Below, one piece after another: positions 42,952-51,639 of a DNA stretch of 64,000 bases. This stretch comes from an uncultured Paracoccaceae bacterium (GTDB taxonomy: Bacteria; Pseudomonadota; Alphaproteobacteria; Rhodobacterales; Rhodobacteraceae): assembly GCA_947503925.1 (NCBI GenBank), contig CANNFQ010000003.1, positions 286,485-350,484 on the forward strand. The letters run 5' to 3'. A program made the position numbers and the translations under genes. The notes under the pieces were generated by a model that saw only the letters and a list, made by a program, of their open reading frames with translations, searched no databases and was not told the origin of the DNA. How positions within the stretch are numbered: position 1 is the stretch's first letter; each line of letters opens with the position of its first letter.

Positions 42952-44319
42952 CTAAGCCTTCTTCAGATGATAGGATTTGGGACGGGTCAAGTTGTGATAG
43001 CCGATCAGGGACAAACCACCACCGCGCCCGGTATCCTTGCAACCCGTCCAGCACAGGCCCGGGTCAAGATAATCTGCGCGGTTCATGAACACGGTGCCGG
43101 TTTCGATCTGATCTGCGATGGCCTCAGCACGCGCGGCGTCATTCGTCCAGACCGATGCGGTCAGACCGAACTGGCTGTCATTCATCAGCCGTATCGCCTC
43201 CGCATCATCCTTGACCGGCATGATCCCGACAACGGGGCCAAAGCTTTCGTCGCGCATCACACGCATATCGTGGGTCACGTTAGTCAGGATTTGCGGGGTC
43301 AGATATGCGCCGCCATCATCCTCTGCAAAGTTTGCGATATGGGCCGTTGCGCCTTCGGCGACCGCGTCCTCTATCTGCGCCCGAACCTCAGCGGCAAAGC
43401 GTTTATGCGCCATCGGCCCAAGCGTTGTTTCAGTGTCGAGCGGGTTGCCCAACTTGTAGCCATTCACAATGGCTACCGCCTTCTCCACGAAGGCATCAAA
43501 ATGTTGCTCGGCAACATAGATACGTTCAATCCCGCAGCAACACTGCCCCGCATTGAACATCGCACCATCAATCAGCGTATCGACAGCCGCATCCAAATCA
43601 GCGTCATCACAAACATAGCCGGGATCCTTGCCGCCAAGTTCCAGCCCGATACCGGTGAATGTTCCGGCGGCAGCCCGTTCAATCGCCCGACCGCCGCCCA
43701 CAGAGCCGGTGAAATTCACAAAGCCAAAGGATTTCGCCGCGATCAGGTCTGAAGTGGTCTGATGGTCCAGAAATACGTTCTGGAACACGTCATCCGGCAC
43801 CCCTGCCGCATGAAAGGCCTCTGCCATACGTTCGCCCACCAGCGGAGTTTGGCTCGCATGTTTCAACACCACCGTGTTGCCCGCAATCAAAGCCGGGGCA
43901 ACGGTGTTAATCGCGGTCATGTAGGGGTAGTTCCAGGGGGCCACGACCAGCACAACGCCATGCGGCACCCGCTTGATCACCCGGCGAAAGGCGTCGCCAT
44001 CTTCAATCACAATATCGGCCAGCGCGTCCTTAGCAATGTCGGCCATGTAGGTAGCGCGTTCATTGAAGCCACCGAATTCACCGCCATAGCGGACAGGACG
44101 GCCCATTTGCCACGCCAGTTCCGGGACGATCTGGTCATTCATTGCGCCGACTTTGGCGACCGCGTCCATGACAAGAGCAATCCGTTCATCCAAGGGGCGC
44201 GCTGCCCAATCCGCCTGCGCTGTCTGCGCGCGCGTAACGGCGGCTTGCGCCTCTGACGCTGTCAGCACTGGCCTTTCGGCATAGATCGATCCATCGATCG
44301 GCGATGTGCAAGTTATCAT
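42952..44319 (-). CDS. Aldehyde dehydrogenase family protein
   Basis: A 455-residue NAD(P)+-dependent enzyme: VVAPWNYPYMTAIN, NTVVLKHASQTPLVGE, the FTGSVGGG turn, the general base in LELGGKDPGYV, the catalytic Cys in FNAGQCCCG, and RDESFGPVVGIMPV. The length is close to succinate-semialdehyde dehydrogenase-type members. Three bases separate it from the glutamine-synthetase-like gene and three from the alcohol dehydrogenase, so the three form one unit. Confidence 0.95.
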   Translation of the reverse strand: MITCTSPIDGSIYAERPVLTASEAQAAVTRAQTAQADWAARPLDERIALVMDAVAKVGAMNDQIVPELAWQMGRPVRYGGEFGGFNERATYMADIAKDALADIVIEDGDAFRRVIKRVPHGVVLVVAPWNYPYMTAINTVAPALIAGNTVVLKHASQTPLVGERMAEAFHAAGVPDDVFQNVFLDHQTTSDLIAAKSFGFVNFTGSVGGGRAIERAAAGTFTGIGLELGGKDPGYVCDDADLDAAVDTLIDGAMFNAGQCCCGIERIYVAEQHFDAFVEKAVAIVNGYKLGNPLDTETTLGPMAHKRFAAEVRAQIEDAVAEGATAHIANFAEDDGGAYLTPQILTNVTHDMRVMRDESFGPVVGIMPVKDDAEAIRLMNDSQFGLTASVWTNDAARAEAIADQIETGTVFMNRADYLDPGLCWTGCKDTGRGGGLSLIGYHNLTRPKSYHLKKA

Positions 44320-44322
44320 TCT

Positions 44323-45687
44323 TCAGGCCCTTTCAAATCCGCGCGCGATTTCCCAGTCCGTGACGACACGGTCAAACTCTTCCTGCTCCCATTCTGCACA
44401 TCGTGTGTAATGGTCAATCACATCGTCACCCATTGCCGCACGCAGGAACTCCGAATTGCGCAACGTCTTGATCGCGGCGCGCAAGGTTTGCGGAATATCT
44501 GCCGCCTTGGCATCCTCATACACATCACCGCGGGTCGGCGGAGCAAGCTCCATCTTGTCCTCGATCCCCTTGATGCCCGCGGCCAGCATCGCCGCCTGCG
44601 CTAGATAGGGGTTCAGGTCGGAACCACCGATGCGGCATTCGACGCGGACCCCTTTGGTGCCATCACCGCAAAGGCGGAAACCGGCAGTCCGATTATCAAC
44701 TGACCAAACGGTTTTTGTCGGGGCGAAAGTGCCTTTCGCGAAACGTTTGTAGCTATTGATGTAAGGGGCCAGAAAGAAGGTGTAGTCCGGGGCATAGGCG
44801 ATCAGCCCGGCCATGTAGTGTTTCATCAGATCGGACATGCCCAGATCGGCATCCGCATCATAAAACACGGGGTTCCCGTCTTTCCAAAGCGACTGATGCA
44901 CATGGGACGAACTACCAACCTTGTCGTGATGCCACTTGGGCAGGAAGGTCGCGGCGCGGCCATGGGCCCAGGCGATTTCCTTGACCGCGTTTTTGGCAAT
45001 CGTGTGGTGGTCGGCGCAATCAAGGGCAGCGGCATAGCGGATGTTCAGCTCTTCCTGCCCGGTTTCCGCCTCGCCCTTTGAATTCTCAATCGGCAGACCG
45101 GCAGCAAACAGATGGTTGCGGATCGGGCGCATCACGCCTTCTTCCTTAGTGGTTTGAAGGATATGGTAATCTTCGTTATAGCCGCTGATCGGGGTCAAAT
45201 CGCGGAAGCCATCCTTGCGGATTTCGTCAAAGCCTTTCTCGAACAGGAAAAACTCCAACTCTGTCGCCATCATGGCGTCAAAGCCCAGCGCCTCAAGCCG
45301 GGCGATCTGTTTCTTGAGCATCGCACGCGGGCTATGTGGGACGGGGGCGTGGGTGTGGTGATCCAGAATATCACAAAGCACCATGGCAGTGCCCTCCAGC
45401 CACGGGATCAGGCGGATGGTGGTCAGGTCTGGGGCCATGATGTAATCGCCGTAACCCTTTTCCCAACTGCTGGACGCGTAGCCATCAGGGGTTGCCATCT
45501 CCAGATCGGTGGCGAGTAGATAATTGCAGCAATGCGTTTCTGCAAAGGAGGTTTCAACGAAGTTCACGGCATGAAACCGTTTGCCCATCAGACGGCCCTG
45601 CATATCCGGGAAACAGGCCAGAACGGTATCAACCGATCCGTCTTTGACTGCGGATTTCAATCCATCGAATGTCAGATTGCCAGGCAT
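44323..45687 (-). CDS. Glutamine synthetase-like gamma-glutamyl ligase
   Basis: A 454-residue GS-fold ATP-dependent ligase. ATELEFFLFEKG, SKGEAETGQEELNIRYA, GSSSHVHQSLWKDG, NSYKRFAKGTFAPT, and NRTAGFRLCG ... RVECRIGGSDLNPYLAQAAMLAAG match GlnA-type enzymes of the non-housekeeping group that ligate glutamate to amines. The cluster context argues for that role instead of nitrogen assimilation. ATG 45687 is preferred (AGGAG eight bases upstream); the frame extends 16 codons further. An array of palindromes separates it from dctP. Confidence 0.9.
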   Translation of the reverse strand: MPGNLTFDGLKSAVKDGSVDTVLACFPDMQGRLMGKRFHAVNFVETSFAETHCCNYLLATDLEMATPDGYASSSWEKGYGDYIMAPDLTTIRLIPWLEGTAMVLCDILDHHTHAPVPHSPRAMLKKQIARLEALGFDAMMATELEFFLFEKGFDEIRKDGFRDLTPISGYNEDYHILQTTKEEGVMRPIRNHLFAAGLPIENSKGEAETGQEELNIRYAAALDCADHHTIAKNAVKEIAWAHGRAATFLPKWHHDKVGSSSHVHQSLWKDGNPVFYDADADLGMSDLMKHYMAGLIAYAPDYTFFLAPYINSYKRFAKGTFAPTKTVWSVDNRTAGFRLCGDGTKGVRVECRIGGSDLNPYLAQAAMLAAGIKGIEDKMELAPPTRGDVYEDAKAADIPQTLRAAIKTLRNSEFLRAAMGDDVIDHYTRCAEWEQEEFDRVVTDWEIARGFERA

Positions 45688-45708
45688 TTTGCTCTCCTCT
45701 GGGCGATA

Positions 45709-45736
45709 GATGCCCCGGACTTGATTCCGGGGCATC
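45709..45736. repeat. Perfect palindrome, REP-like unit 1
   Basis: GATGCCCCGGA-CTTGAT-TCCGGGGCATC, 11 perfect pairs, between dctP and the GS-like gene. The form resembles short repeated palindromes common in alphaproteobacterial genomes. Confidence 0.75.
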
Positions 45737-45755
45737 TTGTTTGATCAAGCGATAC

Positions 45756-45776
45756 GTCCCGGGTCAAACCCGGGAC
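45756..45776. repeat. Perfect palindrome, REP-like unit 2
   Basis: GTCCCGGGT-CAA-ACCCGGGAC, 9 perfect pairs, 19 bases from unit 1 and 11 bases after the dctP stop. In the minus-strand transcript it would protect the dctP mRNA 3' end and could lower downstream expression. Confidence 0.75.
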
Positions 45777-45787
45777 AGGACGCAGCC

Positions 45788-46825
45788 CTATTCGAAATTA
45801 TAGGGCGCACCGGCTTGGTTGATGACGCTGTTATATTCTTTGAAGATGTTGACGATCTTCTGATGCACTTCGCCTTCCTGTGCCACTTCTTCCCAGAACT
45901 CCTTGGCCGCGTTTTCAACCTCAGCCCATTCCCCTGCAGGGACCGAACGCAGTTGCAGCTTGTCGCCATTGGCGCGCAGTGCCGCCTCACCGCCCCAGTA
46001 CCACTGGTTACGATAGGTGTGACCGGCCTCAGTCCCGGCCATGACAACCGCCTTAAGGTGTTCGGGCAGGTCGGCCCAGCGTTCCTCGTTCACGAACCAT
46101 GATCCAATCCATGCACCCGAGATGTTGTTGGTCAGGAAATAGTCGGTGACGTCAGCCCAACCCACGGTGTAATCCTCGGTGATGCCGGACCATGCCATGC
46201 CGTCCAGTTCGCCTGTCTGCACCGCAACTTCGGCATCCTCGTAAGGAATATTGACCGGAACAACCCCGAATTTCGACAGGAAGCGGCCCGCAGTCGGGAA
46301 AGTGTAAAGGCGCAAACCATCAAGATCGGCCACGCTGGTGATCTCTTTCTTGGTGTTGAAGTTGCAGGGGTCTTGACCGGCTGCCGACAGCCATTTGACG
46401 CCAACCTTCGCGTATTCCTCTTCCCAGATTTCTTTCAACCCATACTGGTTAAACAGGACCGGCACATCGAGGATATGCTTTGTCGCAAAGGGGAAATAGC
46501 CGCCAAACTGCTGCAACGGCGTCGGTGAGGCCATGGAATCATCGTCCGAATGTACCCCGTCGATCGTGCCACGCTGCAAGGCCTGGAACAGCTCGCCGGT
46601 TGGAACAATCTGGTCGGCATAGAATAGTTCGATCTCCAGTTCACCATTTGCGGCGGTGTTGATATAGTCGATGACCGGCTTGGTGACATGTTCGCCCAGC
46701 GCGGAACCGGCATAAGTCTGGAAACGCCATTTGATCGCTTCTTGCGCACGCGCAACAGTCGGTGCGGCCAATGTTGCCGCCCCGGCGAGGCCCGCGTTTC
46801 GGATGAAATTACGTCTTGTTGTCAT
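45788..46825 (-). CDS. TRAP transporter substrate-binding protein (DctP family)
   Basis: A 345-residue periplasmic receptor with a Tat-type signal (MTTRRNFIRNAGLAGAATLA). Typical DctP features: WRFQTYAGSALGEHVTKPV, AQALQRG-like LFQALQRGTIDGV, the Arg-carboxylate contact region DLDGLRLYTFPTAG, and PYEDAEVAVQTGELDGM. Family ligands are mostly carboxylates. The catabolic genes around it suggest the imported compound is the cluster substrate. It belongs with dctQ-dctM upstream on the same strand. Confidence 0.93.
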   Translation of the reverse strand: MTTRRNFIRNAGLAGAATLAAPTVARAQEAIKWRFQTYAGSALGEHVTKPVIDYINTAANGELEIELFYADQIVPTGELFQALQRGTIDGVHSDDDSMASPTPLQQFGGYFPFATKHILDVPVLFNQYGLKEIWEEEYAKVGVKWLSAAGQDPCNFNTKKEITSVADLDGLRLYTFPTAGRFLSKFGVVPVNIPYEDAEVAVQTGELDGMAWSGITEDYTVGWADVTDYFLTNNISGAWIGSWFVNEERWADLPEHLKAVVMAGTEAGHTYRNQWYWGGEAALRANGDKLQLRSVPAGEWAEVENAAKEFWEEVAQEGEVHQKIVNIFKEYNSVINQAGAPYNFE

Positions 46826-46871
46826 AATAGTCTCCTTGTTTGGTTAGGCTCCATTGTCGGAGCTCTTGGTC

Positions 46872-48197
46872 TTAGTTTCCGTACACATAGTTTGGCAGCC
46901 ACAGGGCCAGCTGGGGGAAGATCATCACAAGGATGAGCGCGCCCACCATGACCAGCACAAAGGGGCCGATGGATCGATAAATGTCGTGAATACTGATCTC
47001 GGGCGGGGCCATTGCCCGCATCAGGAACAGATTGTAGCCGAAAGGCGGTGTCATATACGCAATCTGACATGTGATCGTATAAAGGATGCCGTACCAGATC
47101 AGATCAAAGCCAAGCGCGCCCACCAGCGGTACATAAAGTGGGGCAACGATCACCAGCATCGCCGTGTCATCAAGAAACGTGCCCATGAGAATGAAGCTGA
47201 GCTGCATCAGGATCAAGATGATCCAGGGGTTCAGACCCAGACGTTCCGTAAACAGGCTTTCGATGGCTTTGACCGCACCCAACCCATCGAACACCGCACC
47301 AAATGCCAGGGCCGCGAGGATGATCCACATGAACATGCAGGTGATGCCCAGGGTATTGCGGACCGAATTCTCAAACACCTCACGTGTCATCCGGCCTTTC
47401 ATGACCGCCGCCAAGAAAGCCGTGATCGCCCCAATCGCCGAACTTTCCACAAGCGAGGTCCAGCCATTCACAAATGGCACCATCATGACGGCAAAGATGA
47501 CCAGCGGCAGCAATCCGGCGCGCAATAGCCGTAGCTTTTCCGCCATCGGGATGTTGCGCTCTTCTGCGTCCAAGGCTGGCCCCAGATCGGGATTTTTCCA
47601 GCAGCGGACGATGATATAGATGATGAACAGCGCGGCCATCATCAGGCCGGGGATGACCCCGGCCAGCCACAGCTGGCCAACGGGTTGACGCGCAATCATG
47701 GCGTATAGGACCAGCACGACCGAGGGCGGCACGAGGATACCAAGTGACGACCCCGCCTGAATAACGCCAGTCACCATGCGTTTGTCATAGCCGCGTTTCA
47801 GCAATTCAGGCAACGCTATGGTAGCACCAATCGCCATGCCCGCCACGCTCAGCCCGTTCATCGCGGAAATCAGCACCATCAGACCGATTGTCCCGATGGC
47901 CAGCCCGCCTCGCAAACCACCCATCCAGACGTGGAACATCTTGTAGAGATCATCGGCGATCTTCGACTCGCTCAGCACGTAGCCCATGAATATGAACATC
48001 GGCAGGGTCAGCAGCGGATACCATTTCATCAGCTTCATCGCAGCGGCAAAGCCGATGTCATACCCCCCCTTGTCGCCCCATAGCAGCAGGGCGGCAACGA
48101 CGGCGACAAAACCGATAGCGCCAAAGACCCGCTGTCCTGTCAGCAGCATGAGCATCATGGTCGAAAACATCAGGGTCGCGATCATTTCGTATGGCAT
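46872..48197 (-). CDS. TRAP transporter large permease (DctM family)
   Basis: A 441-residue membrane protein with about twelve segments. PLLTLPMFIFMGYVLSESKI, GLSVAGMAIGATIALPELLKRGYD, ILVPPSVVLVLYAMIA, MGTFLDDTAMLVIVAPLYVPL and MTPPFGYNLFLMRAMAP are DctM hallmarks. It overlaps dctQ by one base. It provides the sodium-driven channel for the substrate caught by the adjacent receptor. Confidence 0.95.
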   Translation of the reverse strand: MPYEMIATLMFSTMMLMLLTGQRVFGAIGFVAVVAALLLWGDKGGYDIGFAAAMKLMKWYPLLTLPMFIFMGYVLSESKIADDLYKMFHVWMGGLRGGLAIGTIGLMVLISAMNGLSVAGMAIGATIALPELLKRGYDKRMVTGVIQAGSSLGILVPPSVVLVLYAMIARQPVGQLWLAGVIPGLMMAALFIIYIIVRCWKNPDLGPALDAEERNIPMAEKLRLLRAGLLPLVIFAVMMVPFVNGWTSLVESSAIGAITAFLAAVMKGRMTREVFENSVRNTLGITCMFMWIILAALAFGAVFDGLGAVKAIESLFTERLGLNPWIILILMQLSFILMGTFLDDTAMLVIVAPLYVPLVGALGFDLIWYGILYTITCQIAYMTPPFGYNLFLMRAMAPPEISIHDIYRSIGPFVLVMVGALILVMIFPQLALWLPNYVYGN

Positions 48198-48766
48198 CAG
48201 ATGGTTTCACCCTTCAGACGCAGCACGTCCTTGAACAGCTCTGACAAGCATTGCAGCAGCATCAGAAAGAAACCGATGATCATCACCACCTTGACCGGCC
48301 ATAGATATGGGCGCCATGCCGATGATGACCGCTCTAGTGTGCCTATCTCTTCTGTTCCGATCAGCACACCGGTCAGGAACGACACCGGCGCATTCTTCCA
48401 GTAGCCCAGCGAATAGGCAGTTGAACTGATCGCCCCATAAAGCAGCACGCAAAGATAGAAGATCAGGAACAGGACGGTGATTGCGTCGAACCAGGCTTTG
48501 CGCCGGACCGACCAGCCACCATAAAGCAGGTCCATGCGCACATTCGACCCCAATTGCAACGAGTATGGCCCACCAAGGATATAGTAGCCCACCATCACAA
48601 ACTGCGCCATTTCCAGCGTCCAGAGCGTTGGCAGAAAGAAGGTCTTGCTGATCGAGGACCACAGCAGGATCCCCATCAGGACAAAGATGCCATACATCAT
48701 GATACGCCCAAGACGATAGTTCACCGCATCAACGCCGCGGATGTAACCCTGCATCAGGCCACGCAT
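48197..48766 (-). CDS. TRAP transporter small permease (DctQ family)
   Basis: A protein of about 189 residues with four membrane segments (IMMYGIFVLMGILLWSSI, FVMVGYYILGG, ITVLFLIFYLCVLLYG, VVMIIGFFLMLLQCL) and the conserved SNVRMDLLYGGWS Arg-Asp motif. ATG 48766 lies in the end of the amidohydrolase gene; ATG 48754, which forms a TGATG overlap with that gene's stop, is equally plausible. Either way the two are translationally coupled. Confidence 0.9.
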   Translation of the reverse strand: MRGLMQGYIRGVDAVNYRLGRIMMYGIFVLMGILLWSSISKTFFLPTLWTLEMAQFVMVGYYILGGPYSLQLGSNVRMDLLYGGWSVRRKAWFDAITVLFLIFYLCVLLYGAISSTAYSLGYWKNAPVSFLTGVLIGTEEIGTLERSSSAWRPYLWPVKVVMIIGFFLMLLQCLSELFKDVLRLKGETI

Positions 48767-49533
48767 TGCACAGACCCCGCGACTTTCGTTCTGCCAAAAG
48801 CGTCGGCGATCCAAGCGGCCAGCATGTCTGCCCTTGCCTTTTGCTGCGCCGTCGTAGCGATCAGATCATTGCGGATTTCCAGCATGACGTTCAGATGACC
48901 ACCAGATAGGGCATGTTCCTTCAACGTATGCGTCACACCATGTTCCGGCCCGTAAGGCTGGTTCCGACGAACATCCAGTGTGGTGTGATCAGCAGCGCAA
49001 TCCAGCATCGCGCCCGCGAGCCGTGCATCGCTGTCGTGAACAACGCCAATCTCAACACTGCGCGGCTTGCCGTGATAGGTCGGGGTGAAACTGTGTACCG
49101 TGACGATGACCGGAGCCTGTTTTTGAAGAATCGCGGCGGACAGGCCGTTTTTGAACGGCGTGTAATAGGCGGTCACACGGGCGGCCTTGTCAGCCGGAGT
49201 CAGATGCTGATTACCCGGAACAGCGTAAATCTCGCTCTTTTCCGGCATTGCGTCAGGGGCATCCGGCGGGCGGTTGCAGTCGTAAACCAGGCGGGACACG
49301 TTTCCTGCAATCAACATGGCATCCAATTTGCGAGAGAGCTTTTCGGCAACTGCCATCGCCCCGGGATCCCAGGCGATATGACTTTCTCGGGCCGCGTCCG
49401 AAAGGCCAAGTCCGTTAAAATGCGATGGAATATAATGGGTTGCATGTTCACAGACCACAATAGCCGACGACACACCCTGCGGGTTGATCGGCGCAATCCG
49501 ATCCGCGTTCTGATCTGTGACATCGTGATTCAT
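48754..49533 (-). CDS. N-formylglutamate amidohydrolase family protein
   Basis: A protein of about 259 residues. SAIVVCEHATHYIPSHF, HIAWDPGAMAVAEKLSRKLD, LVYDCNRPPD, VIVTVHSFTP, VEIGVVHD and NVMLEIRNDLI match the Zn-dependent HutG-like family. No histidine-degradation genes are near. In this setting it is a good candidate for releasing a product from a gamma-glutamyl or other N-acyl intermediate. ATG 49533 is chosen over an upstream ATG because of the GGGGGT site. First gene of the minus-strand cluster. Confidence 0.88.
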   Translation of the reverse strand: MNHDVTDQNADRIAPINPQGVSSAIVVCEHATHYIPSHFNGLGLSDAARESHIAWDPGAMAVAEKLSRKLDAMLIAGNVSRLVYDCNRPPDAPDAMPEKSEIYAVPGNQHLTPADKAARVTAYYTPFKNGLSAAILQKQAPVIVTVHSFTPTYHGKPRSVEIGVVHDSDARLAGAMLDCAADHTTLDVRRNQPYGPEHGVTHTLKEHALSGGHLNVMLEIRNDLIATTAQQKARADMLAAWIADAFGRTKVAGSVQCVA

Positions 49534-49586
49534 GGCGACCCCCACGCACAAATTGCTTGCGCTCGGAGGTTTTTGTCAACAAAATT

Positions 49587-49602
49587 GTGAAAAATTTATC
49601 AC
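49587..49602. promoter_or_regulatory. Candidate RpiR operator
   Basis: GTGAAAAATTTATCAC is a near-perfect 16-bp palindrome (one mismatched pair) in the AT-rich gap between the amidohydrolase gene and the divergent RpiR gene, about 45 bases before the RpiR start. Confidence 0.5.
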
Positions 49603-49646
49603 TAGTGAACAGGTCTGGTAATTTTTCGATCAAATGAAAGGCGATC

Positions 49647-50519
49647 ATGGCCGACGCAACGCTGACAATTTCTGAACGTATCCAGCAAAAACTGGATGAT
49701 CTCACCCGCGCAGAGCGCCAACTGGCGCATTCGATCCTTGAAAACTACCCCGCCTCGGGTCTGGGCCCACTATCCGCATTGGCGCGGGATGCGCATGTAT
49801 CGGTGCCAACCGTGGCTCGCATGGTCCAAAAACTGGGTTTCAAAGGCTACCCTGAATTTCAGGCCGAACTGCGCGAAGAATTGCGCGCCAAGGCCAAAAA
49901 CCCGATTGCCAAACACGATACATGGGCAGAAGCCGCACCATCCGGTCATATGCTCAACAGATTCACCGACGCGGTGATCGACAACATCCGCCACACGCTG
50001 GGCCAGATCGACCCTGATGCTTTTGATGCCGCTTGCGCGCTTGTCGCTGATCCGGATCGCAGGCTGTGCATCGTGGGCGGGCGCATCACCCATGTTCTGG
50101 CGGAGTATCTGTTTTTGCACATGCAGGTGATCCGACCCAACGTGACCCATATCCAATCCACGTCAAATGCCTGGCCGCATTACCTGCTGGATACCAAGGA
50201 CAGCGATGTTTTTATCATCTTCGACATGCGCCGCTATGAAAACAACACGCTCAAACTGGCGCAGATGGCGCAGGAACAGGGGGCCAAGATCATTCTGTTT
50301 ACTGATCAATGGCGGTCGCCGGTGCATCAGATCGCCGATATCAGCCTGAGCGGACGGATTGTAGTGCCCTCTGCCTGGGATTCGCTGGGCACGACGCTCT
50401 TGCTGGTTGAAACCATGATCTCAGCCGTACAGAATCTGAACTGGGATGACACCAAGGCGAGAATGGAAGAGCTTGAAAGCATGTTTGACCAAACCAAACT
50501 CTTCAGGAAATTCACCTGA
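49647..50519 (+). CDS. RpiR/MurR-family transcriptional regulator
   Basis: A 290-residue regulator. The N-terminal helix-turn-helix domain (LTRAERQLAHSILENY, LARDAHVSVPTVARMVQKLGFKGYPEF) is followed by a SIS-type sugar/amine-phosphate-binding domain (RLCIVGGRITHVLAEYLFLHM, DVFIIFDMRRYENNTLKLAQMA, IILFTDQWRSP). It is divergent from the catabolic cluster 41.8-49.5 kb and probably controls it in response to a pathway intermediate. Confidence 0.93.
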   Translation: MADATLTISERIQQKLDDLTRAERQLAHSILENYPASGLGPLSALARDAHVSVPTVARMVQKLGFKGYPEFQAELREELRAKAKNPIAKHDTWAEAAPSGHMLNRFTDAVIDNIRHTLGQIDPDAFDAACALVADPDRRLCIVGGRITHVLAEYLFLHMQVIRPNVTHIQSTSNAWPHYLLDTKDSDVFIIFDMRRYENNTLKLAQMAQEQGAKIILFTDQWRSPVHQIADISLSGRIVVPSAWDSLGTTLLLVETMISAVQNLNWDDTKARMEELESMFDQTKLFRKFT

Positions 50520-51202
50520 GGCGTCGGGCCCCCGTTGTCAGGCGCGGGGTCAGGTCACCACTGGCAAATTGCCATAACGGCTTACCGGGCTGCCGCAGGA
50601 CAGCCGGTTCGCGACGGCAAGATCGATTGAATGACAATGGTGATGCGTCTGCGCCCAACCCAATTGAGCCTAAGGTCTTTCAGATCGACAGAGCTCGCAG
50701 ATGCGTCAATGTCTGGCAGCGCCACAGGTTAATGAAGGCAGTTTGCACAGATTCTACCCCGATTTCCCGCACAAACTGATGGCAAGTGAACACCATGCGG
50801 CGGTGACATTGCGCATGTCGAGGCCCCTCAGCGGGGTAAAATCTGGCTTTTTTTTGCAATAATTGTGAAATTCATGATTTTTTAACGCTTCCTTAGGGTC
50901 AATTTTCACGCTGCTTTCACAGGCAACGTGCACAAAGAACGCACCAACGTTGGTTGGTAAGTCAACGGCGCCTTTCAGGAGCAACACCTGAACAGAGTCC
51001 CTTTTTTATAGCTGGTTATTTTTTCCGGCGTCGTTGGCTTCTCAACTCTCAGACGACCCTTCCAAAAACAACTGCGCGTGGCACCATTTGTGGCACGCGC
51101 AGTCGTCGGAATCTCAGAAAATGCACCGAGCCGGTGCAACATCACATCAGATCAGTACGGATTTCAAGGTGGTAAGGCCCACAGGTCAAGCCAACCCGAG
51201 GG
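50520..51202. other. 683-base gene-free region with palindromes
   Basis: No reading frame here has convincing codon pattern or start site. Visible structure: ACCAACGTTGGT (50943-50954), a perfect 12-bp palindrome; a hairpin ACTGCGCGTG ... CACGCGCAGT (51071-51103), perfect over the 10 outer pairs with a further CCA-TTTG-TGG at its tip; and CCCC-TCAGC-GGGG followed after a gap by a run of T at about 50851-50858. It may encode a small RNA or be remnant DNA. Confidence 0.4.
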
Positions 51203-51550
51203 TCAGCCTTCCAGAAGCCCCGCAGGCACGAAATCGGGGCGTACGAAATCAGCCGCAGGCCGATCGGCGACAGCCGTCAACCATTTGAATTCAAAGACAC
51301 GTTCGTCATCTTCATCAACGGAGGACACGACGAGGCATTGATACAAATGTTTGGGGCCATCATAGATATCCACATGGCCGCGCAACCGTTCTGACCCTTC
51401 CAGATCAAGCGCGAAACCATCATCCCATAACCGCCTGATCCGATGGACCTGCTCTCCATCATGGACGCATAAGCGGTCCTTGCGTTGCAGCGCCGCCTTG
51501 CGCGCCTCTTGTAACCCCTGACGCACTGCCTCAGGCAAAAACGTATACAT
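51203..51550 (-). CDS. Small conserved-looking protein of unknown function
   Basis: A 115-residue soluble protein, not recognised. Sequence: basic helical N-terminus (AVRQGLQEARKAALQRKDRL), then a beta-rich part (GFALDLEGSERLRGHVDIYDG, YQCLVVSSVDEDDERVFEF) and a short C-terminus. Codon use looks coding in this frame. It stands alone, with the cob operon upstream on the same strand ending after it. Confidence 0.65.
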   Translation of the reverse strand: MYTFLPEAVRQGLQEARKAALQRKDRLCVHDGEQVHRIRRLWDDGFALDLEGSERLRGHVDIYDGPKHLYQCLVVSSVDEDDERVFEFKWLTAVADRPAADFVRPDFVPAGLLEG

Positions 51551-51606
51551 ACCAGTCCCCTCCAGACATGACTGAGGATGACCACACCAAGGTAAATATC
51601 AAGTAA

Positions 51607-51627
51607 CAAAATCCGCCGCAGCGCGGA
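51607..51627 (-). terminator. Weak candidate terminator of the cob operon
   Basis: On the minus strand TCCGC-GCTGCG-GCGGA is followed by TTTTG. The stem is only 5 bp. It lies about a dozen bases after the cobM stop. Confidence 0.4.
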
Positions 51628-51639
51628 AAAACCTGTATT

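Noticed and set aside
50754..51288. Short open frames in the gap after the RpiR gene
   Set aside because: No ribosome sites, odd composition, and they cross hairpins; coding is not supported.
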